Source of the DNA: Microbacterium sp. Nx66
GTDB lineage: Bacteria; Actinomycetota; Actinomycetes; Actinomycetales; Microbacteriaceae
Assembly (NCBI RefSeq): GCF_904066215.1
Contig: NZ_LR880474.1
Location: 930,001 to 994,000 of the forward strand
Direction of reading: 5' to 3'
DNA length: 64,000 nucleotides
Part shown: piece after piece, positions 47,645 through 56,907 of the stretch
Layout of the letters: every line of letters starts with the position of its first letter
Numbering within the stretch: the stretch's first letter is position 1
The notes under the pieces: generated by a model
The model's database searches: none
Seen by the model: the letters and a program-made list of their open reading frames with translations, nothing else
Told to the model about the DNA's origin: nothing
Made by a program: the position numbers and the translations under genes

Positions 47645-48919
47645 ATGACCGACCGTTACTTCAACGCCCCGCTGTCCGAAGTCGACCCGGAGATCGCCGA
47701 GGTCCTCGATCGCGAGTTGAAGCGCCAGCAGACCTTCCTCGAGATGATCGCCTCGGAGAACTTCGTCCCCGTCTCGGTCCTGCAGTCGCAGGGCTCCGTG
47801 CTCACCAACAAGTACGCCGAGGGCTACCCCGGCCGTCGCTACTACGGCGGCTGCGAGGAGGTCGACGTCGCGGAGGAGCTCGCCATCTCCCGCGCCAAGA
47901 GCCTGTTCGGCGCCGAGTTCGCGAACGTCCAGCCGCACTCCGGTGCCTCGGCGAACGCCGCGGTCCTGCACGCGATCGCCCGCCCCGGCGACACCCTGCT
48001 CGGCCTCTCACTCGACCAGGGCGGCCACCTCACGCACGGCATGAAGATCAACTTCTCCGGCCGCCTGTACGACATCGTGGCCTACGGGGTCGACGCCGAG
48101 ACCTCGACGATCGACATGGACGAGGTCCGCCGCCTCGCCATCGAGCACAAGCCCAAGGTCATCATCGCCGGGTGGTCCGCCTACCCGCGCACGATGGACT
48201 TCGCCGCGTTCCGCGCCATCGCCGACGAGGTGGGCGCGATCCTCTGGGTCGACATGGCGCACTTCGCCGGCCTCGTCGCCGCCGGCCTGCACCCCAACCC
48301 GGTGCCGCACGCGCACGTCGTGTCCTCCACCGTGCACAAGACCATCGGCGGCCCCCGCTCGGGCTTCATCCTCACCAACGACGCCGACCTCGCCAAGAAG
48401 ATCAACACCGCGGTCTTCCCCGGTCAGCAGGGCGGTCCGCTCATGCACGTGATCGCGGCGAAGGCGACCGCCTTCAAGCTCGCCGGCACGCCGGAGTTCA
48501 AGGAGCGCCAGGAGCGCGTGCTGCGCGGGGCGAAGCTCATCGCCGAGCGCCTGTCGCAGCAGGACGTGAAGGACGCCGGCATCGCGGTGCGCTCGGGCGG
48601 GACGGACGTGCACCTCGTGCTCGTCGACCTCCGCGACGCCGAGATCGACGGCAAGCAGGCGGAGGACCTCCTGCACGACATCCACATCACCGTGAACCGC
48701 AACGCCGTGCCGAACGACCCGCGTCCGCCGATGGTGACCTCGGGCCTCCGCATCGGCACGCCCGCGCTCGCGACCCGCGGTTTCGGCGACGCCGAGTTCA
48801 CGGAGGTGGCCGACATCATCGCCCTCGCGCTGCTCCCCGGTGCCGACATCGAGGCGCTCCGTGCCCGCGTGGACGCGCTCGCCGCGGCCTTCCCGCTCTA
48901 CCCGGACCTGCAGCAGTGA
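47645..48919 (+). CDS. glyA: Serine hydroxymethyltransferase
   Basis: A 424-residue PLP enzyme interconverting serine and glycine and charging THF with the methylene group. [15 protein letters not shown] is the N-terminal signature and [17 protein letters not shown] contains the PLP lysine. AAAAGGAG lies 6 nt before the ATG. It is followed by folD with a 4-nt overlap (GTGA), and both are downstream of the ZTP riboswitch. Confidence 0.97.
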   Translation: MTDRYFNAPLSEVDPEIAEVLDRELKRQQTFLEMIASENFVPVSVLQSQGSVLTNKYAEGYPGRRYYGGCEEVDVAEELAISRAKSLFGAEFANVQPHSGASANAAVLHAIARPGDTLLGLSLDQGGHLTHGMKINFSGRLYDIVAYGVDAETSTIDMDEVRRLAIEHKPKVIIAGWSAYPRTMDFAAFRAIADEVGAILWVDMAHFAGLVAAGLHPNPVPHAHVVSSTVHKTIGGPRSGFILTNDADLAKKINTAVFPGQQGGPLMHVIAAKATAFKLAGTPEFKERQERVLRGAKLIAERLSQQDVKDAGIAVRSGGTDVHLVLVDLRDAEIDGKQAEDLLHDIHITVNRNAVPNDPRPPMVTSGLRIGTPALATRGFGDAEFTEVADIIALALLPGADIEALRARVDALAAAFPLYPDLQQ

Positions 48920-49794
48920 CCGCGGTCGTCCTCGACGGCAAGGCGGCGGCGGCCGACATCCGTGCCGAGCTGACGGAGCGGGTCGCGGCGCTGAAGGAGA
49001 AGGGCGTCACCCCCGGCATCGCCACGGTGCTGGTGGGGGCCGACCCCGCCTCGCAGCTCTACGTGGGCATGAAGCACCGGCAGTCCGAGGCGATCGGGAT
49101 GAACTCGATCCAGCGCGAGCTGCCGGCCGACGCCACCCAGGCCGACGTCGAGGCGCTGATCGACGAGCTCAACGCCGATCCCGCCTGCCACGGGTACATC
49201 GTGCAGCTGCCGCTGCCGAAGCACCTCGACACCGACGCGATCCTGGAGCGGATCGATCCGGCGAAGGACGCGGACGGGCTGCACCCGACCAACCTCGGAC
49301 GCCTCGTCCTCAATGTCAACGCGCCGATCCACACGCCGCTGCCGTGCACCCCGCGCGGGGTCATCGAGCTGCTGCTGCGCAACGACTACGACCTCAAGGG
49401 CAAGCACGTCGTGGTCGTCGGTCGCGGTGTCACGATCGGGCGCTCGATCGGGCTGCTGCTGACCCGTCGCGACCTCAACGCCACGGTCACGCTGACGCAC
49501 ACCGGCACGGTCGACATGCCGCGCTACCTGCGGGAGGCCGACGTGATCGTCGCGGCCGCGGGGGTCAAGCACCTCATCCGCGCCGAGGACGTCAAGCCCG
49601 GAGCCGCGGTGCTGGACGTCGGCGTGACCCGGGAGACGGACCCGGAGACCGGGAAGAACCTCGTGTTCGGCGACGTCGCTCCCGAGGTCGCCGACGTCGC
49701 CGGGTACCTGTCGCCGAATCCGGGAGGGGTGGGGCCGATGACCGTCGCCCTGCTCATGACCAACGTCGTCGAGGCGGCCGAGCGGACGGTCTGA
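48916..49794 (+). CDS. folD: Methylenetetrahydrofolate dehydrogenase / cyclohydrolase
   Basis: A 292-residue bifunctional enzyme converting methylene-THF to 10-formyl-THF. Signatures are [20 protein letters not shown] (catalytic Lys in the KH motif), [12 protein letters not shown] and [17 protein letters not shown]. The first glycine-rich motif has Val where most relatives have Ser (GRSxxVG becomes GRGVTIG), as is usual in this clade as far as I can judge. The GTG start overlaps the glyA stop by 4 nt. Confidence 0.96.
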   Translation: MTAVVLDGKAAAADIRAELTERVAALKEKGVTPGIATVLVGADPASQLYVGMKHRQSEAIGMNSIQRELPADATQADVEALIDELNADPACHGYIVQLPLPKHLDTDAILERIDPAKDADGLHPTNLGRLVLNVNAPIHTPLPCTPRGVIELLLRNDYDLKGKHVVVVGRGVTIGRSIGLLLTRRDLNATVTLTHTGTVDMPRYLREADVIVAAAGVKHLIRAEDVKPGAAVLDVGVTRETDPETGKNLVFGDVAPEVADVAGYLSPNPGGVGPMTVALLMTNVVEAAERTV

Positions 49795-49820
49795 CCTCCG
49801 CGCCGCGTCGCAGATTCACG

Positions 49821-49859
49821 CGAACGCCGCAGGGATCCCGGTGATCCCTGCGGCGTTCG
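49821..49859. terminator. Bidirectional terminator between folD and the DUF6882 gene
   Basis: A 17-bp perfect stem (49821-49837 / 49843-49859; arm starts CGAACGCCGCAGGG) with a 5-nt loop, extended by an imperfect outer stem ending in GCAGA/TCTGC (49810-49870). The genes on either side converge here. Confidence 0.8.
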
Positions 49860-49874
49860 TGCGTTTCTGCGGAC

Positions 49875-50603
49875 TCAGACCTGGCCGTGCAGCGAACTCT
49901 CCACGCCGCTGATCCGGGCCTGCTCGTCGAAGCGGATCGTCGCGGTGCCCGAGGCATCCGTCACCGTGGCGCCGGAGAACGACTCGTCCGTCCAGGTGAG
50001 GGTCCACCCGGCGAGGCGGGCGAGGTCCCAGACGGCCGTGCGGGCGTCGGGAAGGGGCGTCTGCGCGAGGGTGCGGGGGAGGGCCACCACCGTGTCGGCG
50101 ACCGTGAGCGGAGCCAGCGGCGCATCGAGCAGGAACACCGCGCGGGTGCCGCCGTCGACGGGTGCCGAGTAGTACGGGGAGCGTCCGGTGAGCTCGACCG
50201 CGACGCCGCCGATCGTGTGCGCCGCGCGGGCGATCCAGTCCGCGTCGCCCGAGGCATCGGCGGGGAACGGGACCTCGGGGGTGGTGAGCTCGGCGATCCC
50301 GTGCTGCTCGCCGTAGGCGCGGAGCTGTGCCGCGACGCCCTGGGGGTCGCCCTGCGGGTGTGCCCACGCCCACAGCAGCGAGCGCGGACCGGGGGCGATC
50401 GTGGCGATGAGGTGCGCGCGGGTCACGAGCTGCCGGGTCGGGTCGGCGTTCGCGGTGAAGGTCAGGGTCCCCGCTGCGAGATCGGCGTCCCACCGGTGCT
50501 CGCCGAGTGCGTCGGCGGCCGCGGAGAGGGCGTCCTGGCGGAGCGCGGTGAAGAGGGCGGCACGGTCGGCGAGGGGCTGCAGCGGGGGGAAGGTCATGCT
50601 CAC
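49875..50603 (-). CDS. DUF6882-like cytoplasmic protein
   Basis: A 242-residue protein with no signal peptide or membrane helix. The segment APGPRSLLWAWAHPQGDPQG is characteristic of a group of actinobacterial proteins I associate with DUF6882; function unknown. The start could equally be the second Met, two codons later. It lies 16 nt downstream of the MFS transporter gene on the same strand and may be cotranscribed. Confidence 0.7.
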   Translation of the reverse strand: MSMTFPPLQPLADRAALFTALRQDALSAAADALGEHRWDADLAAGTLTFTANADPTRQLVTRAHLIATIAPGPRSLLWAWAHPQGDPQGVAAQLRAYGEQHGIAELTTPEVPFPADASGDADWIARAAHTIGGVAVELTGRSPYYSAPVDGGTRAVFLLDAPLAPLTVADTVVALPRTLAQTPLPDARTAVWDLARLAGWTLTWTDESFSGATVTDASGTATIRFDEQARISGVESSLHGQV

Positions 50604-50619
50604 AGTCTCGCCGGGATTG

Positions 50620-51864
50620 CTATGAATCCGCCACTCCCGCGCGCTCCGTGACGGCCGCCGCGGGGCGCCCCATCCGCCACACCGCGGGGACGAGCAGCGT
50701 CACCAGAGCGATCGCCGCGTAGAGGACGGCGGAGGTGGTGAGCACGGTGGCCGGTTCCGCGTGCGTCACCAGCCAGCCGTACACGAGCGTGCCGATGGGC
50801 ATCACGACGAAGCTGCCGAGCATGTCGTAGCTCGCGACCCGCGAGAGCTTCTCGCCGGGGATGTTCTCCATCATCGCGAGGTTCCAGCCGGTCGCGAAGA
50901 CCTCGGCCCCGGCCCCGGCCACGAACGCGGCCATCGCGAGCAGCACCACGGCCGGGTGCACGCCGAGGAGGGTGAGCGGCAGGGCGAACACCGCCATCCC
51001 GATCATCCCGTAGCGCAGGGGGCGGCGGAGCGGGAACCACATCAGCAGCAGGGTCATCACCAGGACCCCCGCGCCCTCCGCGCTCACGACCCACCCCCAG
51101 CCGGAGATGCCGAGGCGATCGTCGTTCTTCGCGATGTAGGGGCCGACGACGCCCCAGGCGCCGACGTGGATCGCGTTCATGATCATGAAGGCCAGCACGA
51201 TCGTCCACAGCCAGGAGCGGCTCCAGAACTCGCGCCAGCCCACCCGGAGGTCGTGGAACATCGTGGTGCCGCCGGAGGCCGCAGGCGGCGGGAGCTTCAC
51301 GAGGGCGAGGACCGGGATCGCGAGCAGCCAGCCGGCCGCCTGCACGACCATGGCCCACGCGGGTCCCGCGGTCGCGACCAGGACGCCCGCGATGACCGGC
51401 CCGCCGATCGTGACGGCCGAGCGGACGAACGACAGCATCGCGTTCGCCTGCTGGAGGTGCGCGGGAGTGGTCAGCTGCGGGATGATGCCCTGCATCGCCG
51501 GGAGCACGAACGCGGACGAGGCGCCGTTGAGCGCGGACAGCACCGCGAGGAGCGGGACCGTAGCCGTGCCGGTGAACAGCAGAGCGGCCATCGCCCCGAC
51601 CGACAGGATGTCCACGACGTAGCAGGACTGGATGATGAGGGCGCGGGGGAGGCGGTCGGCGACGACCCCTCCGAACAGGACGAACACGATGTTGCTGATC
51701 GTGAAGGCCGCGAGCACGATCGAGAGCGAGCGGGCGTCGTTGTCGATCTCGAGCACCGCGAACGCCAGGGCGATGGCCGACATCGAGCCGGTGACGAGCG
51801 TCAGGGCGCGCGCGAGGAAGAACCACCGGAAGTTGCGGTCCTGCATCGCCGCCAGTCTGTGCAC
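50620..51864 (-). CDS. MFS transporter
   Basis: A 414-residue, twelve-helix major facilitator. The first helix follows MQDRNFRWFFLARALTLV and the central loop is long and basic (LRVGWREFWSRSW). It resembles the enterobactin-exporter-like/DHA3 group of drug efflux proteins, but no substrate can be named. I use the GTG at 51864 because AAGGA lies 7 nt upstream; upstream codons (MEPFARFETAG) are encoded by a palindromic repeat and are unlikely to be translated. Confidence 0.85.
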   Translation of the reverse strand: MHRLAAMQDRNFRWFFLARALTLVTGSMSAIALAFAVLEIDNDARSLSIVLAAFTISNIVFVLFGGVVADRLPRALIIQSCYVVDILSVGAMAALLFTGTATVPLLAVLSALNGASSAFVLPAMQGIIPQLTTPAHLQQANAMLSFVRSAVTIGGPVIAGVLVATAGPAWAMVVQAAGWLLAIPVLALVKLPPPAASGGTTMFHDLRVGWREFWSRSWLWTIVLAFMIMNAIHVGAWGVVGPYIAKNDDRLGISGWGWVVSAEGAGVLVMTLLLMWFPLRRPLRYGMIGMAVFALPLTLLGVHPAVVLLAMAAFVAGAGAEVFATGWNLAMMENIPGEKLSRVASYDMLGSFVVMPIGTLVYGWLVTHAEPATVLTTSAVLYAAIALVTLLVPAVWRMGRPAAAVTERAGVADS

Positions 51865-51885
51865 CGGCTCATCCTTCCCGGCCGT

Positions 51886-51944
51886 TTCGAATCGCGCAAA
51901 TGGCTCCATTCCGGCCGCGGATGGAGCCAGGTGCGCGACTCGAA
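51886..51944. repeat. Palindromic repeat / terminator-like hairpin after hpaI
   Basis: Left arm TTCGAATCGCGCAAATGGCT and onward pairs with 51917-51944 with a few mismatches (stem segments of 5, 7 and 9 bp). It occupies the gap between hpaI and the MFS gene, both on the minus strand. It aligns closely with 10264-10324 through both arms and the centre, and with 15044-15100 in its arms. Confidence 0.8.
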
Positions 51945-51945
51945 G

Positions 51946-52749
51946 TCAGTAGCTGGGGCGGCCGGGGGCGTCGGAGCGGGGGAGGAAGCGGGCGGCGAGG
52001 GCCTCGGAGGCACGGGCGAGGAGGGCGACGTCGGCGCCGACGGCCACGAAGTCGGCACCCGCCGCGAGATACGCGTCGGCGGCGGAGGGGTCGAAGGCGT
52101 TCACGCCCACCGGCTTCCCGGCGGCGCGGACCGCGGCGAACACCGACTCGACGGCGGCGACCACGTCCGGATGCGTCTGCTGTCCGAGCAGGCCCATCGA
52201 CGCGGACAGGTCGGAGGGGCCGACGAACACCGCGTCCACTCCGTCCACCGCGGCGATGTCGGCGGCGGCCTCGACCCCCGCGGCCGTCTCGATCTGCACC
52301 GTCAGCGACACGTGCTGCGCGGACTCCTGCAGGTACCGGTCGACGCGGTTCCAGCGAGCGCTGCGGGCCAGGGCGCTGCCGACCCCGCGGACGCCCTCGG
52401 GGGGATACCGCGTCGCGGCCACGGCGGCCCTGGCCTCGTCGGCGGACGACACCATCGGCACGATGAGGTTCTGCGCGCCGAGGTCGAGCACCTGCTTGAT
52501 CGCGACCGCATCGTTGAAGGGCACCCGGACGAGCGGGGTGACCGGATAGGCCGCGACCGCCTGGAGCTGGGTCAGCACGGACTCGAGCGTGTTCGCCGAG
52601 TGCTCCATGTCGATGAGCAGCCAGTCCAGCCCGGACCCCGCGGCGACCTCGGCGAGCAGCGGGCTGCCGGAGCACGCCCACATGCCGACGAAGGGGCGGT
52701 CGGACGCGGCGAGCTGCTCACGGAAGGACGGATCTAGACGAAGCGGCAT
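51946..52749 (-). CDS. hpaI: 2,4-dihydroxyhept-2-ene-1,7-dioate aldolase (HpcH/HpaI family)
   Basis: A 267-residue class II pyruvate-type aldolase that ends the homoprotocatechuate meta-cleavage pathway, giving pyruvate and succinic semialdehyde. Seen are GLDWLLIDMEHS, PLVRVPFND with the pyruvate-binding Arg, VQIETAAGVEAA with a metal-binding Glu, and VFVGPSDLSASMG with the metal-binding Asp. The ATG at 52749 overlaps the end of the hydratase gene by 16 nt. Alternative family roles (KDG-type aldolases) are less likely in this operon. Confidence 0.92.
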   Translation of the reverse strand: MPLRLDPSFREQLAASDRPFVGMWACSGSPLLAEVAAGSGLDWLLIDMEHSANTLESVLTQLQAVAAYPVTPLVRVPFNDAVAIKQVLDLGAQNLIVPMVSSADEARAAVAATRYPPEGVRGVGSALARSARWNRVDRYLQESAQHVSLTVQIETAAGVEAAADIAAVDGVDAVFVGPSDLSASMGLLGQQTHPDVVAAVESVFAAVRAAGKPVGVNAFDPSAADAYLAAGADFVAVGADVALLARASEALAARFLPRSDAPGRPSY

Positions 52750-53519
52750 GTGATGGTCCCCATCGGTCCGTAGTCGCACAGCACCTCGTCGCCGCGCGAC
52801 ACCCACATCGGGCGTGTGAACGATCCTGCCAGGATGATCTCGCCCGCCTCCAGACGCGCGCCGTGCTGATGGAACTTGTTCGCGAGCCAGGCGACTCCGG
52901 TGGCGGGGTGGCCGAGCACACCTGCGGCGACACCGGTCTCCTCGATCTCCCCGTTGCGGGAGAGCACGCCGGGGACCCACCGCAGGTCGATCTCGTCCGG
53001 GCGCTTGCGCACCGTCCCCAGCACCATCGCCCCGTAGGCGGCGTTGTCGCTGATGGTGTCGACGATCGTGCGGGCCTCGAGCTCGATGTGGGAGTTCAGC
53101 ACCTCGAGGGCCGGCACGGCGTAGTCGATCGCGGCGAGGGCGTCGTCCAGCGTGCAGTCGGGGCCCTCCAGGGGCTCCTTGAGCACGAAGGCGAGCTCGA
53201 CCTCGATGCGGACGTTGGAGAAGTGATCGGTGGGGATCTCCGCGCCGGACTCGTACACGGTGTCGTCGAACATGACGCCGTAGTCGGGTTCGGTGATCCC
53301 CGTCGCCTGCTGCATGGCCTTCGACGTCAGACCGATCTTGCGGCCCACGAGCCGACGTCCGGCCGCGACCTGCGAGTCCCGCCACACGCCCTGGATGGCG
53401 TACGAGTCCTCCACGGTCGCCTCGGGGTATCGCGCGGTGATGCGCGGGATCACCCCGTGGGTGCGGTCGGCCTCGGCGAGCTCCGCCGCGATCTGCGCGA
53501 TCGTCTCCTCAGACAGCAT
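52734..53519 (-). CDS. hpaH: 2-oxo-hept-4-ene-1,7-dioate hydratase
   Basis: A 261-residue hydratase of the fumarylacetoacetase-related fold, acting just before HpaI. Metal-binding glutamates lie in [16 protein letters not shown] and in the [10 protein letters not shown] region; [20 protein letters not shown] is a family signature. It overlaps hpaI downstream and is 9 nt from hpaD upstream, so the three are one transcript. Confidence 0.92.
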   Translation of the reverse strand: MLSEETIAQIAAELAEADRTHGVIPRITARYPEATVEDSYAIQGVWRDSQVAAGRRLVGRKIGLTSKAMQQATGITEPDYGVMFDDTVYESGAEIPTDHFSNVRIEVELAFVLKEPLEGPDCTLDDALAAIDYAVPALEVLNSHIELEARTIVDTISDNAAYGAMVLGTVRKRPDEIDLRWVPGVLSRNGEIEETGVAAGVLGHPATGVAWLANKFHQHGARLEAGEIILAGSFTRPMWVSRGDEVLCDYGPMGTITCRFV

Positions 53520-53528
53520 CCGTGACCC

Positions 53529-54695
53529 CTAGAGCTGGTGGCCGAGCTTGTACTCGCCCTGCTTGTACTCGGGCATCGAGGTCTCGCCCTCGCCCGCGCG
53601 GGTGTAGGAGAAGCCGTCGGCGCCGATCGTCACGGCCATCTCGCTGGAGTCCGTGCGGGCGATCACCGGCTGCGGGTTGCCGTCGAGGTCGAGCACGAGC
53701 GAGGCGTCGGTGTACCAGGAGGGGACGACGGGGGTACCCCACCAATCACGGCGCTGGTTGTCGTGCACGTCCCAGGTGACGACAGGGTTGTCGGGGTCAC
53801 CGGTGTAGTAGTCCTGCGTGTAGATCTCCACGCGGTGGCCGTCGGGGTCGCGCAGGTAGAGGTAGAACGCGTTGGAGACGCCGTGCCGGCCGGGGCCGCG
53901 CTCGATGGCGTCGGAGCGGCGCAGCGCCCCGAGCTTGTCGCAGATCGCGAGGATGTTGTGCTTCTCGTGCGTGGCGAAGGCGACGTGGTGCATGCGCGGA
54001 CCGTCGCCGCCCGTCGCCGCGGTGTCGTGCACGGTGGGCTTGCGGCGCATCCACGCGGCGTACACGGTGCCCTCGTCGTCCTGGATGTCCTCGGTCACAC
54101 GGAAACCGAGGTCCTGGTAGTGGCGCACCGCGCGCGGCACGTCAGGGGTGACCTGGTTGAAATGGTCGAGGCGCACGAGCTCGCCGGGGGTGTGCAGGTC
54201 GTACCGCCAGGACAGGCGCTCCACGTGCTCGGTGGCGTAGAAGAACTCGTACGGGAAGCCGAGCGGGTCGACGACGCGCACCGAGTCGCCGATGCCCTTC
54301 ACGAAGCCGTTCTCCTGCCGACGGACGTCGCAGCCGAGCTCCGTGTAGAACTCCACGGCACGGTCGAGGTCCTCCGCGGCGCGCACCCGATACGAGAACG
54401 CGGCGACCGCGGCGATCGGCCCCTGACGCAGCACGAGGTTGTGGTGGATGAACTCCTCGGTCGAGCGCAGGTAGATCGCCTCGTCGTCCTCCTCGGTCAC
54501 GTACAGGCCCAGGATGTCGACGTAGAACTGGCGCGAGGCGGCCAGGTCGGTCACGACGAGCTCCATGTACGCGCACCGCAGGATGTCCGGCGGGGTGCTC
54601 TTCGGCGTCGCGACGGGGTTGTCGCTCTGGATCGGTGCCTCCTGGCTCACGTAGTAGCCGGAGGAGGTGAGGGTCTTGGCGGTCTTGTCGGTCAT
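53529..54695 (-). CDS. hpaD: 3,4-dihydroxyphenylacetate (homoprotocatechuate) 2,3-dioxygenase
   Basis: A 388-residue type I extradiol ring-cleavage dioxygenase with two vicinal-oxygen-chelate modules. The three metal ligands are H178 (RLDHFNQ), H237 (MHHVAF) and E290 (HRVEIYTQD). Their spacing is identical, with a constant offset of 23, to H155/H214/E267 of the Brevibacterium fuscum enzyme as I recall it. It opens the ring of homoprotocatechuate to the CHMS semialdehyde used by the dehydrogenase upstream in the operon. Confidence 0.95.
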   Translation of the reverse strand: MTDKTAKTLTSSGYYVSQEAPIQSDNPVATPKSTPPDILRCAYMELVVTDLAASRQFYVDILGLYVTEEDDEAIYLRSTEEFIHHNLVLRQGPIAAVAAFSYRVRAAEDLDRAVEFYTELGCDVRRQENGFVKGIGDSVRVVDPLGFPYEFFYATEHVERLSWRYDLHTPGELVRLDHFNQVTPDVPRAVRHYQDLGFRVTEDIQDDEGTVYAAWMRRKPTVHDTAATGGDGPRMHHVAFATHEKHNILAICDKLGALRRSDAIERGPGRHGVSNAFYLYLRDPDGHRVEIYTQDYYTGDPDNPVVTWDVHDNQRRDWWGTPVVPSWYTDASLVLDLDGNPQPVIARTDSSEMAVTIGADGFSYTRAGEGETSMPEYKQGEYKLGHQL

Positions 54696-54724
54696 GTCAG
54701 CGTCCTTGCTTGTGTCCGGGGGCG

Positions 54725-56224
54725 TCAGTTCTTGCCGAACGTCGGGTTGTGCGGGGTCGAGGCGAGCGTGATGTGCACGCTCTGCTGGTCGGTGTAGAAG
54801 TCGATGGAGCGGTAGCCGCCCTCGTGGCCGAGGCCCGACGCCTTCACGCCGCCGAAGGGCGTGCGCAGGTCGCGGACGTTGTTGCTGTTCAGCCACACCA
54901 TCCCGGCCTCGACGGACTGCGCGAACGTGTGGGCGCGCTTGAGGTCGTTCGTCCAGATGTAGGCCGCGAGGCCGTACTTCGTGTCGTTCGCGAGCGCCAG
55001 CGCCTCCTCGTCGGAGTCGAACGGGGTGATCGCGACGACCGGGCCGAAGATCTCCTCCTGGAAGATGCGGGCGTCGGGGGCCACGTCGGCGAACACCGTC
55101 GGGGCGACGAAGTTCCCCTCCTCGAAGCCCTCGGGGCGACCGCCGCCGGCGACGAGGCGGCCCTCGGTCTTGCCGATCTCGACGTAGGACATCACCTTGT
55201 CGTAGTGCTCGGGGTGCACGAGCGCGCCGACCTCGGTCTCGGGGTCGTGCGGGTAGCCGACCTTGACGCGCTGCGCCTGCGCGGCATAGCGCTCCACGAA
55301 CTCGCCGTAGATCGAGCGCTCCACGATGATGCGGGACCCGGCGGTGCAGCGCTCGCCGTTGAGGGAGAAGACGCCGAAGATCGTGGCGTCGACGGCGGCC
55401 TCCAGGTCGGCGTCCGCGAAGACCACGGCGGGCGACTTGCCGCCGAGCTCCATCGACAGGCCCTTGAGGAACGGGGCGGCGTTGCCGAAGATGATCTGTC
55501 CCGTGCGGCTCTCGCCGGTGAAGGAGATGAGCGGCACGTCGGGGTGCTTCACCAGGGCGTCGCCGGCGTCTTCACCGAGGCCGTTGACGAGGTTGAAGAC
55601 GCCCTGCGGGAGCCCCGCCTCCTCGAAGATGCCCGCCCACAGCGAGGCGGAGAGGGGCGTGAACTCGGCCGGCTTGAGGACGACCGTGTTGCCGGTCGCG
55701 AGCGCGGGCCCGAGCTTCCACGACTCCAGCATGAACGGCGTGTTCCAGGGGGTGATGAGTCCCGCGACACCGATCGGCTTGCGGTTGACGTAGTTCATCT
55801 GCTTGCCGGGCACCTTGAAGGCGTCGTCGGCCTGCGCGACGATCAGGTCGGCGAAGAAGCGGAAGTTCTCGGCGGCGCGGCGGGCCTGGCCCAGGGCCTG
55901 CGTGATCGGCAGGCCGGAGTCGTAGGACTCCAGCTGCGCGAGGCGGGCGTCGCGCGACTCCACGATGTCGGCGATCCGGTGCAGCACGCGCGAGCGCTCG
56001 CGGGGGAGCATGCGCGGCCAGGGACCTTCGTCGAAGGCGCGCTTGGCGGCGGCGACGGCCCGCTCGATGTCGGCCTTCTTGCCGGCGGCGGCCGTCGTGT
56101 ACGTCTGGTTCGTCACCGGGTCGAGCACGTCGAACGTGTCGCCGTCGATCGAGTCGACGAAGGCGCCGTCGATGTAGTGCTGGATGTGGTCGGGCAGGTC
56201 GGCGGGGATACGGGAGTCGGTCAT
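54725..56224 (-). CDS. hpaE: 5-carboxymethyl-2-hydroxymuconate semialdehyde dehydrogenase
   Basis: A 499-residue aldehyde dehydrogenase. The catalytic Glu is in MELGGKSP and the nucleophilic Cys in NGERCTAGSRI. WNTPFMLESWKLGPALATGN and the flanking hpaD/hpaH genes identify the HpaE branch rather than a general ALDH. Its start overlaps the gntR stop by 4 nt. Confidence 0.93.
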   Translation of the reverse strand: MTDSRIPADLPDHIQHYIDGAFVDSIDGDTFDVLDPVTNQTYTTAAAGKKADIERAVAAAKRAFDEGPWPRMLPRERSRVLHRIADIVESRDARLAQLESYDSGLPITQALGQARRAAENFRFFADLIVAQADDAFKVPGKQMNYVNRKPIGVAGLITPWNTPFMLESWKLGPALATGNTVVLKPAEFTPLSASLWAGIFEEAGLPQGVFNLVNGLGEDAGDALVKHPDVPLISFTGESRTGQIIFGNAAPFLKGLSMELGGKSPAVVFADADLEAAVDATIFGVFSLNGERCTAGSRIIVERSIYGEFVERYAAQAQRVKVGYPHDPETEVGALVHPEHYDKVMSYVEIGKTEGRLVAGGGRPEGFEEGNFVAPTVFADVAPDARIFQEEIFGPVVAITPFDSDEEALALANDTKYGLAAYIWTNDLKRAHTFAQSVEAGMVWLNSNNVRDLRTPFGGVKASGLGHEGGYRSIDFYTDQQSVHITLASTPHNPTFGKN

Positions 56225-56907
56225 GATGCTTCTCCTTCGGCGGGGACGGAACGGGTGTGCAGGGCGTCGAGGAACGCGTCCCTCGTGCGCCACCGGTGGT
56301 TGCGGGCGGCGAGCTCGATCTCCAGCGGCTCGGCGCCGTCGCGGATGAGCTCGAGGATCTGGGTGTGCTCGTCGACCGAGTGGTGGGCGCGGCCGGGCAC
56401 GTAGGCGAAGGTCGAGTCGCGGATGCCGGACAGCCGGGCCCAGCCGCGGTGCACGAGGTCGAGCAGGTGCGGGTTGGGGCAGGGCTCGAACAGCACGGAG
56501 TGGAACTGCCGGTTGAGCTCGGTGAACGTGTGCGGGTCGAAGTGGTCGAGCAGGCGGCTCATGCGCTCGTTGACCTCCGCGGCCTGCGCGAGCGCGTCCG
56601 CGTCGAGCAGGGGAGCGGACAGCGCGGTCGCCGCACCCTCGACGAGTCCGAGCGTCTGCATGGTGTGCGCGTACTCGCCCTCGTCCACGAGGGTCACCCG
56701 GGCGCCGACGTTGCGCTCGAAGGTCACGAGCCCCTCGGCCTCCAGGCGGCGGATCGCCTCGCGCACCGGGACCACGCTCATGCCCAGCTCCTCGGCGATC
56801 GGCCCGAGGACCAGACGGTAGCCGGGACCGTAGGTGTGCGCCGAGATGCGCGCGCGGATCCAGGCGTACGCCTGCTCCGACTTGCTGGCGCTCTCGACCG
56901 TGCTCAC
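56221..56907 (-). CDS. GntR-family (FCD) transcriptional regulator of the hpa operon
   Basis: A 228-residue regulator with an N-terminal winged helix (YGPGYRLVLGPIAEELGMSV then VPVREAIRRLEAEGLV) and a C-terminal FCD-type helical ligand domain (NRQFHSVLFEPCPNPHLLDL, with metal-binding His likely). It is embedded in the operon with 4-nt overlaps on both sides (GTG start at 56907, ATGA at its stop), so it is made with the enzymes it probably represses. Confidence 0.92.
   Translation of the reverse strand: MSTVESASKSEQAYAWIRARISAHTYGPGYRLVLGPIAEELGMSVVPVREAIRRLEAEGLVTFERNVGARVTLVDEGEYAHTMQTLGLVEGAATALSAPLLDADALAQAAEVNERMSRLLDHFDPHTFTELNRQFHSVLFEPCPNPHLLDLVHRGWARLSGIRDSTFAYVPGRAHHSVDEHTQILELIRDGAEPLEIELAARNHRWRTRDAFLDALHTRSVPAEGEAS

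Noticed and set aside
51865..51909. N-terminal extension of the MFS protein from an ATG at 51909
   Set aside because: The extension is encoded by the palindromic repeat; the GTG at 51864 has a good ribosome-binding site and gives the standard first helix.
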